From: Rebecca billardiae RCC1528
Taxonomy: Eukaryota; Haptophyta
Length of the DNA stretch: 64,000 nt
Assembly: GCA_965240325.2 (NCBI GenBank)
Contig: OZ251223.1
Coordinates: 2,046,001-2,110,000 of the forward strand
Direction of reading: 5' to 3'
Positions within the stretch are counted from its first letter, which is position 1; each line of letters begins with the position of its first letter. The position numbers and the translations under genes are program-made. Positions 1-10,356 of the stretch are shown in pieces. The notes beneath the pieces are model-generated. The model worked only from the letters and a program-made list of their open reading frames with translations, was not told the DNA's origin and did no database searches.

Positions 1-2
1 AG

Positions 3-224
3 CTGACCGTCGATGATTTGACCTCGATGATGCAGCTGCTGCTCGGGCACACGCTGACAACCGATGCGATCGAGGCCATGGCGATTTCTGCACTCACACG
101 CGGGACAGAGCGATCACCCGAAGACAATGGCGGCACGGCAGTTCGCCAGCTTTCTTGGGATGAGTTCATGGAGAGATTTGCCCCCGAGGACCTTGTCGTG
201 AGCATGCAACTCTCGCCTCCGTAA
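3..224 (+). CDS. C-terminal end of an EF-hand protein, CIB/calcineurin-B-like (partial)
   Basis: Open at the left window edge; only about 73 C-terminal codons are present, ending with TAA at 222-224. The translation shows an LTVDDLTSMMQLLLG helix, a second helix around DAIEAMAISAL, a loop rich in acidic residues and Gly, then LSWDEFMERF and a short tail (DLVVSMQLSPP). This order resembles the last EF-hand pair of the CIB / calcineurin-B / CHP calcium sensors (family knowledge). The last loop lacks regularly spaced Asp residues, so calcium binding by that hand is doubtful. It could also be the last exon of an unrelated helical protein. The upstream exons lie outside the window. Confidence 0.5.
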   Translation: MTVDDLTSMMQLLLGHTLTTDAIEAMAISALTRGTERSPEDNGGTAVRQLSWDEFMERFAPEDLVVSMQLSPP

Positions 225-719
225 CTACTATACACTAGCAGTCCGCCGCCGTTAGTGCCAGCAGTCGGATGACTCTAGTGAGTCAGAGAAAGTGAGGCAA
301 CTACTTCAGAATAGGCACCGGGTCTGATTCAGTCTGTCCGGCAGGATAAAACGGTCGCCATTACCGTAATAAACAAAATGATAGCAATTATTAGTAATTC
401 ACGGAGTCACTACGGCAGCGCCACTCGTAACTATAGCTATAGACTCGCTGACGCAGTCCGTCTTGCCCGTCCCGGATGAACATCACCGATCCGACGGACG
501 CCGTCTCACTCGACACTCGTCTGACGCGTGCGGATTGGATATACTGCCACTGGATAGAGCCCGTTACTGCGTCAGTAGCTATCAGAGACAGGTCGGAGAG
601 AAAGAGAGCTAGCTAGAAGTAGAGAGCACATGCAGAGCCAGAGAGAGAGTACTGAGCTCAGAGAGTGAGAGTCAGAGTAAGCTAGAGAGAGAGTAAGCTG
701 CTAGAGAGAGAGAGTAAGC

Positions 720-812
<93 letters not shown>

Positions 813-1409
813 GACTAGTTACCAGAGAGACTACAGTTTACTACTGTAAGAATAATAAGAGACGCACACAGCTCAGGCAGGCGAGATTGACGCCCGCGCC
901 AACTGTCACCGCCCATGAAGCCGCGTCGCCGATGGTAGCGCCGTCGGAAGATTCTTTCAGCCGTCCGCCTGCGAGGCCTGGATGAGGGCTGCGGCCGCCT
1001 CGCGGCGCGCCAGCGCCCGTCGTCCTCGCCCCACCGTCGTCTACAAAACGTCGTCGTCCGAATCGTCTCCAACTGGGCGCCGGTGCGACAGTAGAGCAGA
1101 GCCAGAGACGCCGCCGTACCAGCAGTAGTCATTATCGGTCGAGTCATAAATTAATAACTGCTCTGCTGCTTCCGCGCGTTACAAGTAACGTCACGGTAAC
1201 TAGTCGGTATCTAATTCACTACGGGCGCTGATATGATTTGTAACACGCCCACGGGCACGGCGCGACGGCCCGAGTTGAGTAGTATTCCGGGAGTGAGCCG
1301 TAGTGACGACTCAGACTGCCGTGAGTAGTCGGCAGTCACCCATAAGCTGGCATCAGTGATTCCGTCAGCTGCGCGCGTCCAGACTTCGACTCTGATTAGT
1401 GATGCTGAT
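225..1409. other. Intergenic stretch with (AG)n microsatellite
   Basis: No gene recognised. It separates the EF-hand gene end (plus) from the F-box/FIST gene end (minus), so it holds two convergent 3' ends. The main structure is the AG microsatellite at 590-810; the rest has no domain-bearing open frame. Confidence 0.6.
590..810. repeat. AG/CT microsatellite
   Basis: An imperfect purine tract (GAGAGAAAG and GAGAGTAAGCT units) at 590-720 runs into about 45 uninterrupted AG dinucleotides at 721-810. Confidence 0.95.
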
Positions 1410-3339
1410 TCAGGCGTCCTGCGCGCCATCCGATGGAAGACCGTGGAATTGCAGCACGGCGTGCACCGCGGTGAAGCCCATCAACGACGGCTCGTGCACA
1501 CGATCGGAGCCGACCTCCCCGAACGGTCGGGGGCCAAACTCCCCGGCAGCAAAGAAGCCAGTGACAGGCATCTCGGGCACAGCGTGCCGCAGTGGGCGGA
1601 GCTCGCTGTCCGCCTCGGCGTGGAAGCGCTCGCCTCGGCCGCAGCACACGAAGCTCACGCAGAACGTCGGGTCGTCACGGTCGAGCTGGGTCAGCGCGTC
1701 TTCTGCACAAGCGCGCAGCTCCGCGGCCGAGCCCTCCGCGTTGACTGACGCGAAGCGGCACAGCTCACCCGGCTTGACCTCGAGATCGACTTCGAGCGCG
1801 CCCGTGCCCGGCAGCACGCGCCGAGGGTGCAGCAGCCGCATGCGGCGCTCCTCCGTGTTGGGCCGGAGGGCGAGGTAGAGCGGCGATGGGAGGTGGCCAT
1901 CATAAAGCGCCGCCGACAGGTCGTGGAGCGCCTGCGTGTGCGCGCGCGGCCCGTGAGGTGCGGGGCTCAGCGAGAAGGCTCGCGCACGCGGCACGGCGCC
2001 CAGCGCGCGCGCGCGGCGGAGGTGCGCGTGCACGCACCTGCAGTGGAGTGCAAGAGCGATCCGGGCCCGCGTCGATCGGGCGCAGCTTCTTGATCACGTG
2101 CATCTGCTCCTGGTGGCCCGGGCACACCGAGCGCTTGCTCGAGTCGGTCTCTACGACCACCCACTCCGTGTCGCCAACCGGCGCGGCACCGCGTGTGACG
2201 GCGGGGACGGACGTGTGGCCGCCCACGAGCACGAGCCCGATGGCGCCCTTCTCACGCCGGAGGCTTGAGCGCAGGGCGTGGTGCGGAGCGCGGAGGAGGA
2301 GACTGCCCGCGCCACGGCGGCGCTCGACGACGAGGCCGCCCATCAGGGGCACCTCCTTCCCTGCGTTGCCCAGGGCGCCGGGCCGCGATGCGCGCGGCAG
2401 CGCACAGCACAAATCGCACGTGTCAGCGGGAGGAGGGTCGAGCGCCTTTGAACCGCGCGGGCGCGTGCAACACTCCCTGGGCGCGGCAGGCGGCGTGGAC
2501 GCGCGGCTCGCACCGCGCAGCGCTTCGACGACCTGCGTGCCCCTGCGCAGGCTATCGCCGTCATCCGCGACGACCAGCGCTGTCGCCGCCGCAGCTGCGT
2601 GCGCGGATGCGGTCGGGAGGACAGCGGCCGGCGCATCGCCGAGAATGGGGTGCGGGCTCGCGTGCGGGTCGGTGTGCGGCTGGAAGAAAGGGTGGAGCTT
2701 GGTCGCCGGCAGGTGGAGCAGGCTGACGGAGAGGATGGGGGTGGTGTCATCATCCACCTCACGCACGCGCTTCGCGGTGCTGCCGATGACACCTCGGTCA
2801 CTCACGGCGCCGAGGATGACACACGACGTCGGGAGCAGGCCGGCGAGCACCTCTGCCGCGCCCGCCGTGTGCTCAGAGCAGAAGATGGTGCAGAGGTCAG
2901 GCTTCAGGGGCATCCAGAGCGCGTCAAGCATGGCGCGCGCGTCCGCGACGTCCTGCATCGCGTTCACCAGACTTGCGTGCGTCGCGCCATCCCCGCCCAT
3001 GCACGTCTCCAGCTCGGCCTCGAAGCGCTCCTTGAGCATCGCAATCAGGTTGTCGTCAGAGCCCGCCTCGGCAACGATCTCGTTGGTGTCCACGCTGAGC
3101 TTCCCGAGCAGGTAGTTGAGCTCGTGAATGCCCAGCTCGTCGTCATGCCGCTCGTCCAGGTTCTTGCGGCCCTGGGAGCCCACCTGGACGTGTGTGCGCA
3201 CCATCGGCTGCCTGGCGAGGCGGCGGGCAATGTCGCGCATCGTCTTGCAGGTGCAACTCAGCCGCGCCATCGTGGTGTACGAGACGTGTGAGACCACGTG
3301 CACCTGGAGGACGTCATCACCGAGTCCTAGGAGCTCCAT
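1410..3339 (-). CDS. F-box protein with FIST_N and FIST_C domains (FBXO22-like), two exons
   Basis: Exon 1 is 3339-2038 and exon 2 is 1931-1410; the 106-nt intron (1932-2037) begins GTGCGT after CTGCAG, ends CACGCAG and is phase 0, giving 607 residues. The start at 3339 is the ATG directly before the F-box helix set (about residues 6-40: DDVLQVHVVSHV, then MARLSCTCKTMRDIA). Residues ~145-240 match FIST_N style (LCTIFCSEHTAGAAEVL, CVILGAVSDRGVIG). Exon 2 carries FIST_C, including VTGFFAAGEFGPRPFGEVG near residue 560, followed by GFTAVHAV. F-box/FIST proteins recruit substrates to SCF ubiquitin ligases; human FBXO22 is the known example. The same frame runs open upstream to 3696, but that part lies in an inverted repeat and reads as low complexity, so I excluded it. 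The residues between FIST_N and the splice site are poorly conserved-looking. Confidence 0.8.
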
Positions 3340-3421
3340 CGTCGCACTGCGCACTGATTGTGGCGAGGGGGCGCGAGTCGTGGTCCGAAGCTTCCCCGAG
3401 GCCCGCCGACCGGGGGAGAAG

Positions 3422-3817
3422 CAAGGGGAGTCAGGGTACAGCACGTCCAGTTGGGCTGCAGCTGGAGCTTGGGTCCAAAAGCTTCCCGCCGCGCAGCGGC
3501 ACTCGCCGCCGCCGCCGCCGTCGATGGGCGGTTGTGGCGCGCACGGCGTGAGCCGCTGCGGGCGCTGAGGTGCGCGCGACGGCGGCGCGCCCGGCGGCGC
3601 TGCTGTAGGAGACCACTGCCCTCCTCTCTGCCCCGCGCGCTTCGCTCGTCGTCGCCGTCTCCGCGCCTGCGACCAGCGCGCACGCGATCGCCGCACCGCC
3701 CGGCAGCCGGGGCAATCTCAGCCGTGACTGCGCATGTGCGTCGCGACCTGGTCGGCCCAGCGCGCGAGGCGCGTGCGGGCGAGGCAGGGCCAGTGTGGCC
3801 GCGCGCCATGCCGCCTC
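3422..3817 (+). repeat. Long inverted repeat, left arm (396 bp)
   Basis: Reverse complement of 4147-4541. The only difference I found by eye is one T more in GGTTGTGG here than in the other arm. The arm starts about 80 bp upstream of the F-box/FIST start codon and probably contains that gene's promoter side. Confidence 0.9.
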
Positions 3818-4146
3818 GACCTTGCGCCGGTGGGCATGTCGCCGGCCTTGCACCTCTGTCGACAACGTTGACAACCAATGCGGCACGCAAGCGCAGACGT
3901 CAGTGTGCACGATCGAGGCAGTAGGCGTACAGACGCGATAGTTGCAGAGCCTTTTGTGATCATGCGAGTCATGCATTGTCAGCGACTCTCGCCCAGGTCG
4001 TCTGCGCGCTGAACTGACGTTTTGACTGAGTGCCTCGAGATCGCCTCGACGATGGCCCGTGCATTGCTTGAACACTCACCACAGTCCAAGCGGGCAACCA
4101 GACACATGTGCTCAGTTCCCTGTTGTACGCTCTGATGGGCTTACTT
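3818..4146. other. Spacer of the long inverted repeat
   Basis: About 330 bp of lower GC between the two arms. No open frame with recognisable content. Confidence 0.5.
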
Positions 4147-4541
4147 GAGGCGGCATGGCGCGCGGCCACACTGGCCCTGCCTCGCCCGCACGCGCCTCGC
4201 GCGCTGGGCCGACCAGGTCGCGACGCACATGCGCAGTCACGGCTGAGATTGCCCCGGCTGCCGGGCGGTGCGGCGATCGCGTGCGCGCTGGTCGCAGGCG
4301 CGGAGACGGCGACGACGAGCGAAGCGCGCGGGGCAGAGAGGAGGGCAGTGGTCTCCTACAGCAGCGCCGCCGGGCGCGCCGCCGTCGCGCGCACCTCAGC
4401 GCCCGCAGCGGCTCACGCCGTGCGCGCCACACCGCCCATCGACGGCGGCGGCGGCGGCGAGTGCCGCTGCGCGGCGGGAAGCTTTTGGACCCAAGCTCCA
4501 GCTGCAGCCCAACTGGACGTGCTGTACCCTGACTCCCCTTG
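4147..4541 (-). repeat. Long inverted repeat, right arm (395 bp)
   Basis: Partner of 3422-3817. The match breaks just past TGACTCCCCTTG at 4541. About 335 bp of unassigned sequence separates it from the 3' end of the next gene (4877). Confidence 0.9.
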
Positions 4542-4876
4542 GGAGAAGTCGCCGCAGACTCGCAGAGGGAAAGGCCGCGGCGGGCGGGCGCGGGACCGCT
4601 TTCGCTTTTCGGCCGCCCGGCGTGCGGGCGCCGCCGGCGGCGGGCGCAGGGCTGCAAAGCTCCAAGCTGCGCGTCCGGGACGGAATTCATCGTCCCGAAT
4701 TTCAATTCCGGCCTCTTGCCGATTGTTCATTGTCATCAAGCATGGCGGCGGACGAGGAAAATGCGACGACACTGACGACATGGATGACCCCTCGGGCTCA
4801 CCCAACCGAGCGCGCAAGACCGACACTCGCCGCGTGCACACTCGCGTGCGGTGGTGCCAGGCGCGTCCTTCGAGTC

Positions 4877-7800
4877 TCACACGACAGCAGTGAACAGCCG
4901 CTCCGGCACGAGGACGCCGTTGTGGATGTGCATCACAGCCGGCTCGATGCCGGCACTCGCCCGAGCGGCAGTAGACACGCGCGCGGCCGAGTCTGTGGCA
5001 TCAGCGCACGCCTCGCGCCCAGCGCCCTCGGGCCGAGCTTCAGACCGCGCTTGGAGGAGCGCGTGCAGCTCGCCAAGTAGGAGCCTACCCTCCTCGCGCG
5101 TCGCCCAGGCGTGATCACCATTCGCAATGCTGCCGAGCTGCTCGAGGAGCACGCGCTGCTCGTCTGCGTGCCTCGCAAAGAACGGGCCCAGCCACGGCGC
5201 CGTCGATGAGACGAGAAGCCGGGTGTACCGCACGCACGCGCGCACCAGAGACACGGCGCCACGTCCCTCCATCGCAGCTGGCGCAGCGGACGCAGCGCCG
5301 AAGCACCCGTGCCGCAGCAGCGAGCGCAGCACGAGCGCGTTCCATGCTTCGTGTGCAAAGTCGGCTTCGAACGAGCTGCCTGCCACCTTGAGCGCCGTGA
5401 GTAGCGATGCGATCGGCGCGATCAGGGTGCACGCGGCGCCCGCGCCAGGCCCGAGGGTGCCTCCGACGCACACCAGGCGGTTGAGCAGCGCGAACCTCAG
5501 CGGCGTGCACAGCAGGCCGCTGCGCTCCACGAGCTCCGGCCGGCGCGCGGCGAGCACGGCGAGCAGGCGCAGCGCGAGCGCAGCGGCGACCTCGTCGTCC
5601 GAGCCGAGCATGTGCTCGATCGCGGTGGACGCCGGCGCGTCGAGTGCAGCACCGCCGTCGGCGGGCGACGCCGTCATCGCCGCGCGGAGCGGCTGGCCGC
5701 ACTCTGCCGTGCCGAGGCTGTCCAGCGTCGCAGGCACGGCGCGCTCGGCAAGAAGAGCCAGCGCCACGGTCGCGGCAGCCTGGAGGCGCGCGCCGTTGGC
5801 ATTGATCGCGGGCACGGCCAGCAGGCGCCCAATGTGTGTGCACAGCGCGCGCTCGTCGAGTGCCGCGGGGAGTCTCGGCGATGACGATGAAGCGCACACG
5901 CCTGGCTCCGAGCGCGCGCCGATCGGCGTGCACGTGGCCGCGAGATGTGCCATCGGCGGCGCGCCCGCTGCGCCCGCCTGGTCGGGCCGCGCACTCGCGA
6001 GCAGCGCGGAGAGCGCGTTGAGCGTGTGCAGCAGCGCAGGTCCGTGCGACGCGCTTGCGGCCAGTTGCAAGCAGCGGGGGAAGGCGGTGCTCGGCGGCTG
6101 CGGCGGACTCGTCGTCGCAGCGTGGTGCGCGCTCGCGGCGTTGTGCACGAGCACATGCGCGCGCAGCTCCATCGCGAGCGAGAGCGCGTCCAGATGCGCG
6201 CCTGGTGCCGCGCCGAGCCCTGCCGCCGCCGTGACGAGGGCTTCGACGGCGCGCTGCAGCACGGGCAGCAGCCCGCGGTACACGAGCAGCTCGACGGACG
6301 CGTGGCCGCCCGCGAAGCACGCGACGCGCAGGCACTTGAGCACCGCACCGAGCTGCACCTCGTCGCTCGACCACTCGTCGACGAGCGCGACCAGGGCATC
6401 GGCGGTCGCTGCGTCCACCGGGCACACGAGCTCGAGCAGCGCGGCGCGCCCAGTGCGAGCGCCGTCGGCGGCAGGGAGGGCGGTCTCAGCCGGCAGTGGC
6501 GCGCCTTCGTGCAGCCACTGCGACTCGGTGCGCAGCCACGCGCCGAGACTTGCGCGCACCTCAAGGCGCGCGCGCTCGCCGGGCAGCCCGAGGCGCCAAC
6601 GCACACACTCGACTGCCATCGCCTGCAGCGCTGCCGCGCCGCGCGCGTCGACCGCGCTCACGAGGAGCTCGAGCCCGTGGAAGCAGCCGGCGGGGGCAGG
6701 CTGCACGGGCGCGCGGCCGGGCCTGCCAGCCCCACAGGTAGCTGCGACCCACAGCCGGCAGAGCCGGAGCTGCGAATCGGGCGCGAACGCGTGCACGAGG
6801 GCTGCGGTCGAGCGCACAAACGAGCACACGGCGTCACGCAGCGCCGCCCCGCCGCCAGCGTCGACGCCGGATGCGTCCACGCGTGAGCCGGGCACGCAGC
6901 AGAACGCAAAGGCGTACACGACGTCGACCTCCACGCTCGCGCGCTGAGCATCCAGTGCAGCGCCAGGCAGGCGCGTGAGCCAGGCGCGCAGCACCTCGCG
7001 CGGCATGAGGCTGAGCTGCAGTTCGATCTCGGTCGAGGCGGGGAGCGCGATCGGGAGCACCTCGTGCGTCAGACGCGGGAGCGAAAGTGCTGGCAAAGCG
7101 GCGAGGACGGCGCGATTGGCCAAGGCGACGAGTACAGCGGAAGGGGGGTTGCGCGCCATGTCGCCCGCCCGCCCGCCGAGGAAGTCGGTGCTGAGCACCT
7201 CGCGCGCGTATGGAGCGTGGCTGGCCTCGCCCGTGCACGCGCAGTTCGAGAGGACGGCGGCTGTCAGGTCGACCACGCCCTCGGCGCACGTGTCCGCGAG
7301 CTGTGGCAGTCGGCGCATGAGTGGGCGCAGCACGCTCTCGAAGCACAGCTCCGCGAACGTGGCGCACGCAGCAGCGTCCTGCGCCTCCTCGTCCGCTGGC
7401 TCATCGGTTGGCAGCGCGCCATCGGCGCGGCACGTGCCAACGGTGTCACGCAGCTCCGGACTGCAGCCGTGCACGCCCGTCGGGTGCGTATCGAGCGCAA
7501 AGGCGGCGCACGCGCACAGGCCATGCAGCGCGTCTTGATTGTCGCCGACGGCGACGAGGGCCTTTGCGCTCGACGCGGATCCGTAGCGGCCGTCCGCACA
7601 CTCGGCACCTGCCGGTGGCGAGTGCTTGATGACCTGAGTGCACAGCTTGACAAGGCTGCTCCGGAGATCGGCTCCGCCGCGCAAGCCGACCGCGCGCAGG
7701 CACCGGACGGCAGCCTCGGCAGCGAGGAGCGCTCGCGTCATGGCCGACTGCGAGCGGAATGGTATAACGGCGCTGCACAGCGCTGGGAGGTGCGCGCTCG

Positions 7801-8995
7801 CACAGGCTGGCTCCCTCAGCGCGATCTCGACGAGGTCGAAGACGCGGCCGGCGCGAGCGCCATCGAGGAGATCCCCGCGCGTCAGGAGCGTGAGCAGCAC
7901 GGGCGCGCCTTGCACGAGCTGCTCGCAGGCGAGCGGCCGGCCGACAGCGCCGGACTCGGCACGCGTGAGACGTGCGTGGTTGGTGCTGAGCATGACCAGT
8001 GCGTGAAGCGCGTCGAGCGCGCTCACGGCGACGCGCGCGAGCTCGTCGACCCCGGCCGCCCCGGCAGCGCCACGGTCGAGCGTCGCGGAACGCAACGCCT
8101 CGAGCAGGAACATCGCGCCGTCGGCACGGTCGAGGGCGAGCGCGAGGGACTCGGGCCCTGCGCGACAGGCGGCCATCACGAGCAGCGACGCCTCAAGCTG
8201 CAGCTCGGGCGAGCCCAAAAGCCAGCGGCGCACGTGCTCGGCGAGGCGCGTGACGGTGGTGCCGGCGGTTGCGGTGCATGCACCGCTGAGCACGGCGCCG
8301 CTCGCGCCGTGCGCGATGAGCACGCGCAGCAGCCGCGCGTGGTCGACGATGAGCGGCGTTTGGCCATTGGCTCGCTCAATGGCGCGTAGGTGAACCTCGA
8401 GGTTGAGGCCGATCGCAGCCGCAAGCCAGGCCGGTCCAGAGCCGATGTGCGCGACGCGAACGAGCACGCGCGCCCGGACGGCGCATGCGCCCGCTTGCAG
8501 ATGATCGTCGCCGATCTCGGCAGCGATGCGGGCGCACCAGTCGCCCTCCACCTCGCGCGCGAGGGCGGGAGTGATCAACCCGCCGACGAGGACGAGGTGC
8601 GCCGATGGTGGCGGCTGCCGCCGCTCCTCTCGCAACCGCTCCATCTCGAGCGCTGCAAGATGAACCACCGCATGTGCAGCTGTCACACCCTCGGGGCCGC
8701 CTTCGTCCGTGGCGGCGACACCGTCGGCGCGACAGAGCGCAAAGAGCATGTGTAGGATGGCGCCCGTGAGCTCGTCGTCCGCGCAGGCTAGCGCGCGCAC
8801 CGCCGGCGCGCCGAGCACCGCCGCGAACACGCCCGGCGCAAGCGCTCGCGTGACCGCGCAGGTAGACAGGCGGCGACACACGTGGACCTTCTGCAGCGTG
8901 GGCGCACGCTCGTTGTCGAGCAGCGCGCCAGCACAGTGCGCGCACAGGTCGCCCGCCGACGCCAGCCCCGAGCAAGCCTGCGCACGGCAAGCCAT
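4877..8995 (-). CDS. Large helical-repeat protein, possible PRD1/MEI1-like meiotic recombination factor
   Basis: Single open frame of 1372 residues from ATG at 8995. The N-terminus has two cysteine pairs (C3, C8, C18, C21), a small zinc-finger-like head, then Leu/Ala-rich amphipathic helices along the whole protein, as in armadillo/HEAT folds. There is no signal peptide, membrane span or catalytic motif. The layout (paired-Cys head, a PTLQKVHVCRRL-type segment after it, helical repeats, about 1300 residues) matches what I remember of plant PRD1 and animal MEI1, which help form meiotic double-strand breaks with the TOPOVIBL complex. That is an inference from layout, not a search hit. Alternatives are any large ARM-repeat scaffold. 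The open frames opposite it are shadows produced by about 70% GC. The real 3' end could include a small intron I cannot see. Confidence 0.45.
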   Translation of the reverse strand: MACRAQACSGLASAGDLCAHCAGALLDNERAPTLQKVHVCRRLSTCAVTRALAPGVFAAVLGAPAVRALACADDELTGAILHMLFALCRADGVAATDEGGPEGVTAAHAVVHLAALEMERLREERRQPPPSAHLVLVGGLITPALAREVEGDWCARIAAEIGDDHLQAGACAVRARVLVRVAHIGSGPAWLAAAIGLNLEVHLRAIERANGQTPLIVDHARLLRVLIAHGASGAVLSGACTATAGTTVTRLAEHVRRWLLGSPELQLEASLLVMAACRAGPESLALALDRADGAMFLLEALRSATLDRGAAGAAGVDELARVAVSALDALHALVMLSTNHARLTRAESGAVGRPLACEQLVQGAPVLLTLLTRGDLLDGARAGRVFDLVEIALREPACASAHLPALCSAVIPFRSQSAMTRALLAAEAAVRCLRAVGLRGGADLRSSLVKLCTQVIKHSPPAGAECADGRYGSASSAKALVAVGDNQDALHGLCACAAFALDTHPTGVHGCSPELRDTVGTCRADGALPTDEPADEEAQDAAACATFAELCFESVLRPLMRRLPQLADTCAEGVVDLTAAVLSNCACTGEASHAPYAREVLSTDFLGGRAGDMARNPPSAVLVALANRAVLAALPALSLPRLTHEVLPIALPASTEIELQLSLMPREVLRAWLTRLPGAALDAQRASVEVDVVYAFAFCCVPGSRVDASGVDAGGGAALRDAVCSFVRSTAALVHAFAPDSQLRLCRLWVAATCGAGRPGRAPVQPAPAGCFHGLELLVSAVDARGAAALQAMAVECVRWRLGLPGERARLEVRASLGAWLRTESQWLHEGAPLPAETALPAADGARTGRAALLELVCPVDAATADALVALVDEWSSDEVQLGAVLKCLRVACFAGGHASVELLVYRGLLPVLQRAVEALVTAAAGLGAAPGAHLDALSLAMELRAHVLVHNAASAHHAATTSPPQPPSTAFPRCLQLAASASHGPALLHTLNALSALLASARPDQAGAAGAPPMAHLAATCTPIGARSEPGVCASSSSPRLPAALDERALCTHIGRLLAVPAINANGARLQAAATVALALLAERAVPATLDSLGTAECGQPLRAAMTASPADGGAALDAPASTAIEHMLGSDDEVAAALALRLLAVLAARRPELVERSGLLCTPLRFALLNRLVCVGGTLGPGAGAACTLIAPIASLLTALKVAGSSFEADFAHEAWNALVLRSLLRHGCFGAASAAPAAMEGRGAVSLVRACVRYTRLLVSSTAPWLGPFFARHADEQRVLLEQLGSIANGDHAWATREEGRLLLGELHALLQARSEARPEGAGREACADATDSAARVSTAARASAGIEPAVMHIHNGVLVPERLFTAVV

Positions 8996-10356
8996 CTCGC
9001 ACGGAGGCGGCGGTCTGCCCCGCCAGGCTCTCGTGAGGAGGACGACCGGTGGGCACGCTGAGCGCCTGAGCAGCAGGGAGCTGTCCGGAGTCTCGCTCTG
9101 GATCCAGCGTGTCCAGTGCAGACTAATTCTATGATTTAAAAGACACAGGCACTGCAGAGGCGCTCAGAAGTCAGAACTAGCTGGATGATTTTCATTTTTG
9201 ATATGAGATTTCTGATTTCTGACCCACGGCACCGGCGCACCGCTGGGCGACGGTGGTGGCTGCGAGGGTGTGCTCTACTGGCGGGGAGCGCACAGGGCAC
9301 GGCGCTGCGGGCGCGGGTGTGCCCGCAGAGCCGGCGCGTGCGGGCGGGCTGTTGCGTCAGAGCATCTGGCGCCCTCGCGCCCCGCGTGTCTCGCGTCACG
9401 CCTCTTGCACTGCGGCTTAGTAGGGAGTAACTTCTGCTGCTAAGTGCGCTCGCGCGCTGCCTCATGGCCAGCCTTGCCGCGCCGCAGCTGACTGCGCGCG
9501 CGCCGTGCGAGGCGTGGGAGGAAATGGCATCAGCGCGAGGAAAGCGTCGCATCCCGCACATAAATGGCCGTGCGGTGATTGACTGTCTCGCAGGCGTAGC
9601 CCGCGTGGCCCGTCTGACGCTGTTCTGTGTCTTTGTGGCCGTCCCCACAAGGGTGCTCGCAAGGCCGTGCACGGCCATGCGCGAGTAGTTGAAGAGGCGT
9701 GCAATCGGGCCGACGATACGCTCTTGAAGGCGTCGCGGGGTGGCATGGCGCGTGCCTACGACGTCGCCATCTCGGCGCGGCAGGCTGGCGTTGAGGTGGT
9801 GCGATGGTTCATTCCTGCAAGCTCGGCTTGCTCGAGAGCTCATCACTGGACGTGATTAATATGGATGCAGACGCGAATGAATACGACTAGATAGTAGTGC
9901 GGGTATGCAATTAGCGGAGGAGTGTTCAGGCCATAAATAATCGACCTCGTGGCCACGAGCTGCCGCCGTTTCCATCGCTCTGAAAGCCAAGCATGATTTT
10001 GGGCGCGGGTGTGCAATCCTGGTGATTATCATCATAACAATGTGATTGGGCAGGATAAATAGTAGTAGCCATTCAATTTGCATAAGCGGAGAGCAGTCTT
10101 AAATGGGGGAAGCGCCAAGATCTCCCGTTACTCAACAGTTCTGAGGCCCAGTGCGCCGTTACTGCCACGAAGCGGTCAGATTTGAATGTAGGCGCGCCTC
10201 TTCGCGCAATCTCCGCCTTCTCGCGGGTTCAAGTTGAACCGCGAATACTCAAGCGCGCCTTGGTCATCATGTGCGCCACGATCCCGCTGGCGAGCGTTGC
10301 TCGGGGAGGAGGAACCCACACACCTGCACACGCCGCCGCCAACCCCCCGCGACGAC
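8996..10356. other. Intergenic region between divergent genes
   Basis: No gene recognised. At 9125-9152 there is a copy of a dispersed motif (ATTCTATGATTTAAAAGACA) also found at the ends of the element at 43309-44131 and at 29088; here it lies about 130 bp upstream of the large helical-repeat gene. The rest alternates GC-rich (9230-9820) and AT-richer (9850-10100) sequence without domain-bearing frames. Confidence 0.5.

Noticed and set aside
3340-3696. N-terminal extension of the F-box/FIST protein
   Set aside because: Arg/Ala low complexity inside a recent inverted repeat; the F-box begins right after the ATG at 3339.
5127-6947. Long plus-strand open frame (over 600 codons) opposite the helical-repeat gene
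   Set aside because: Ser/Ala/Arg/Thr-only composition and no domain; high GC removes stops from antisense frames.
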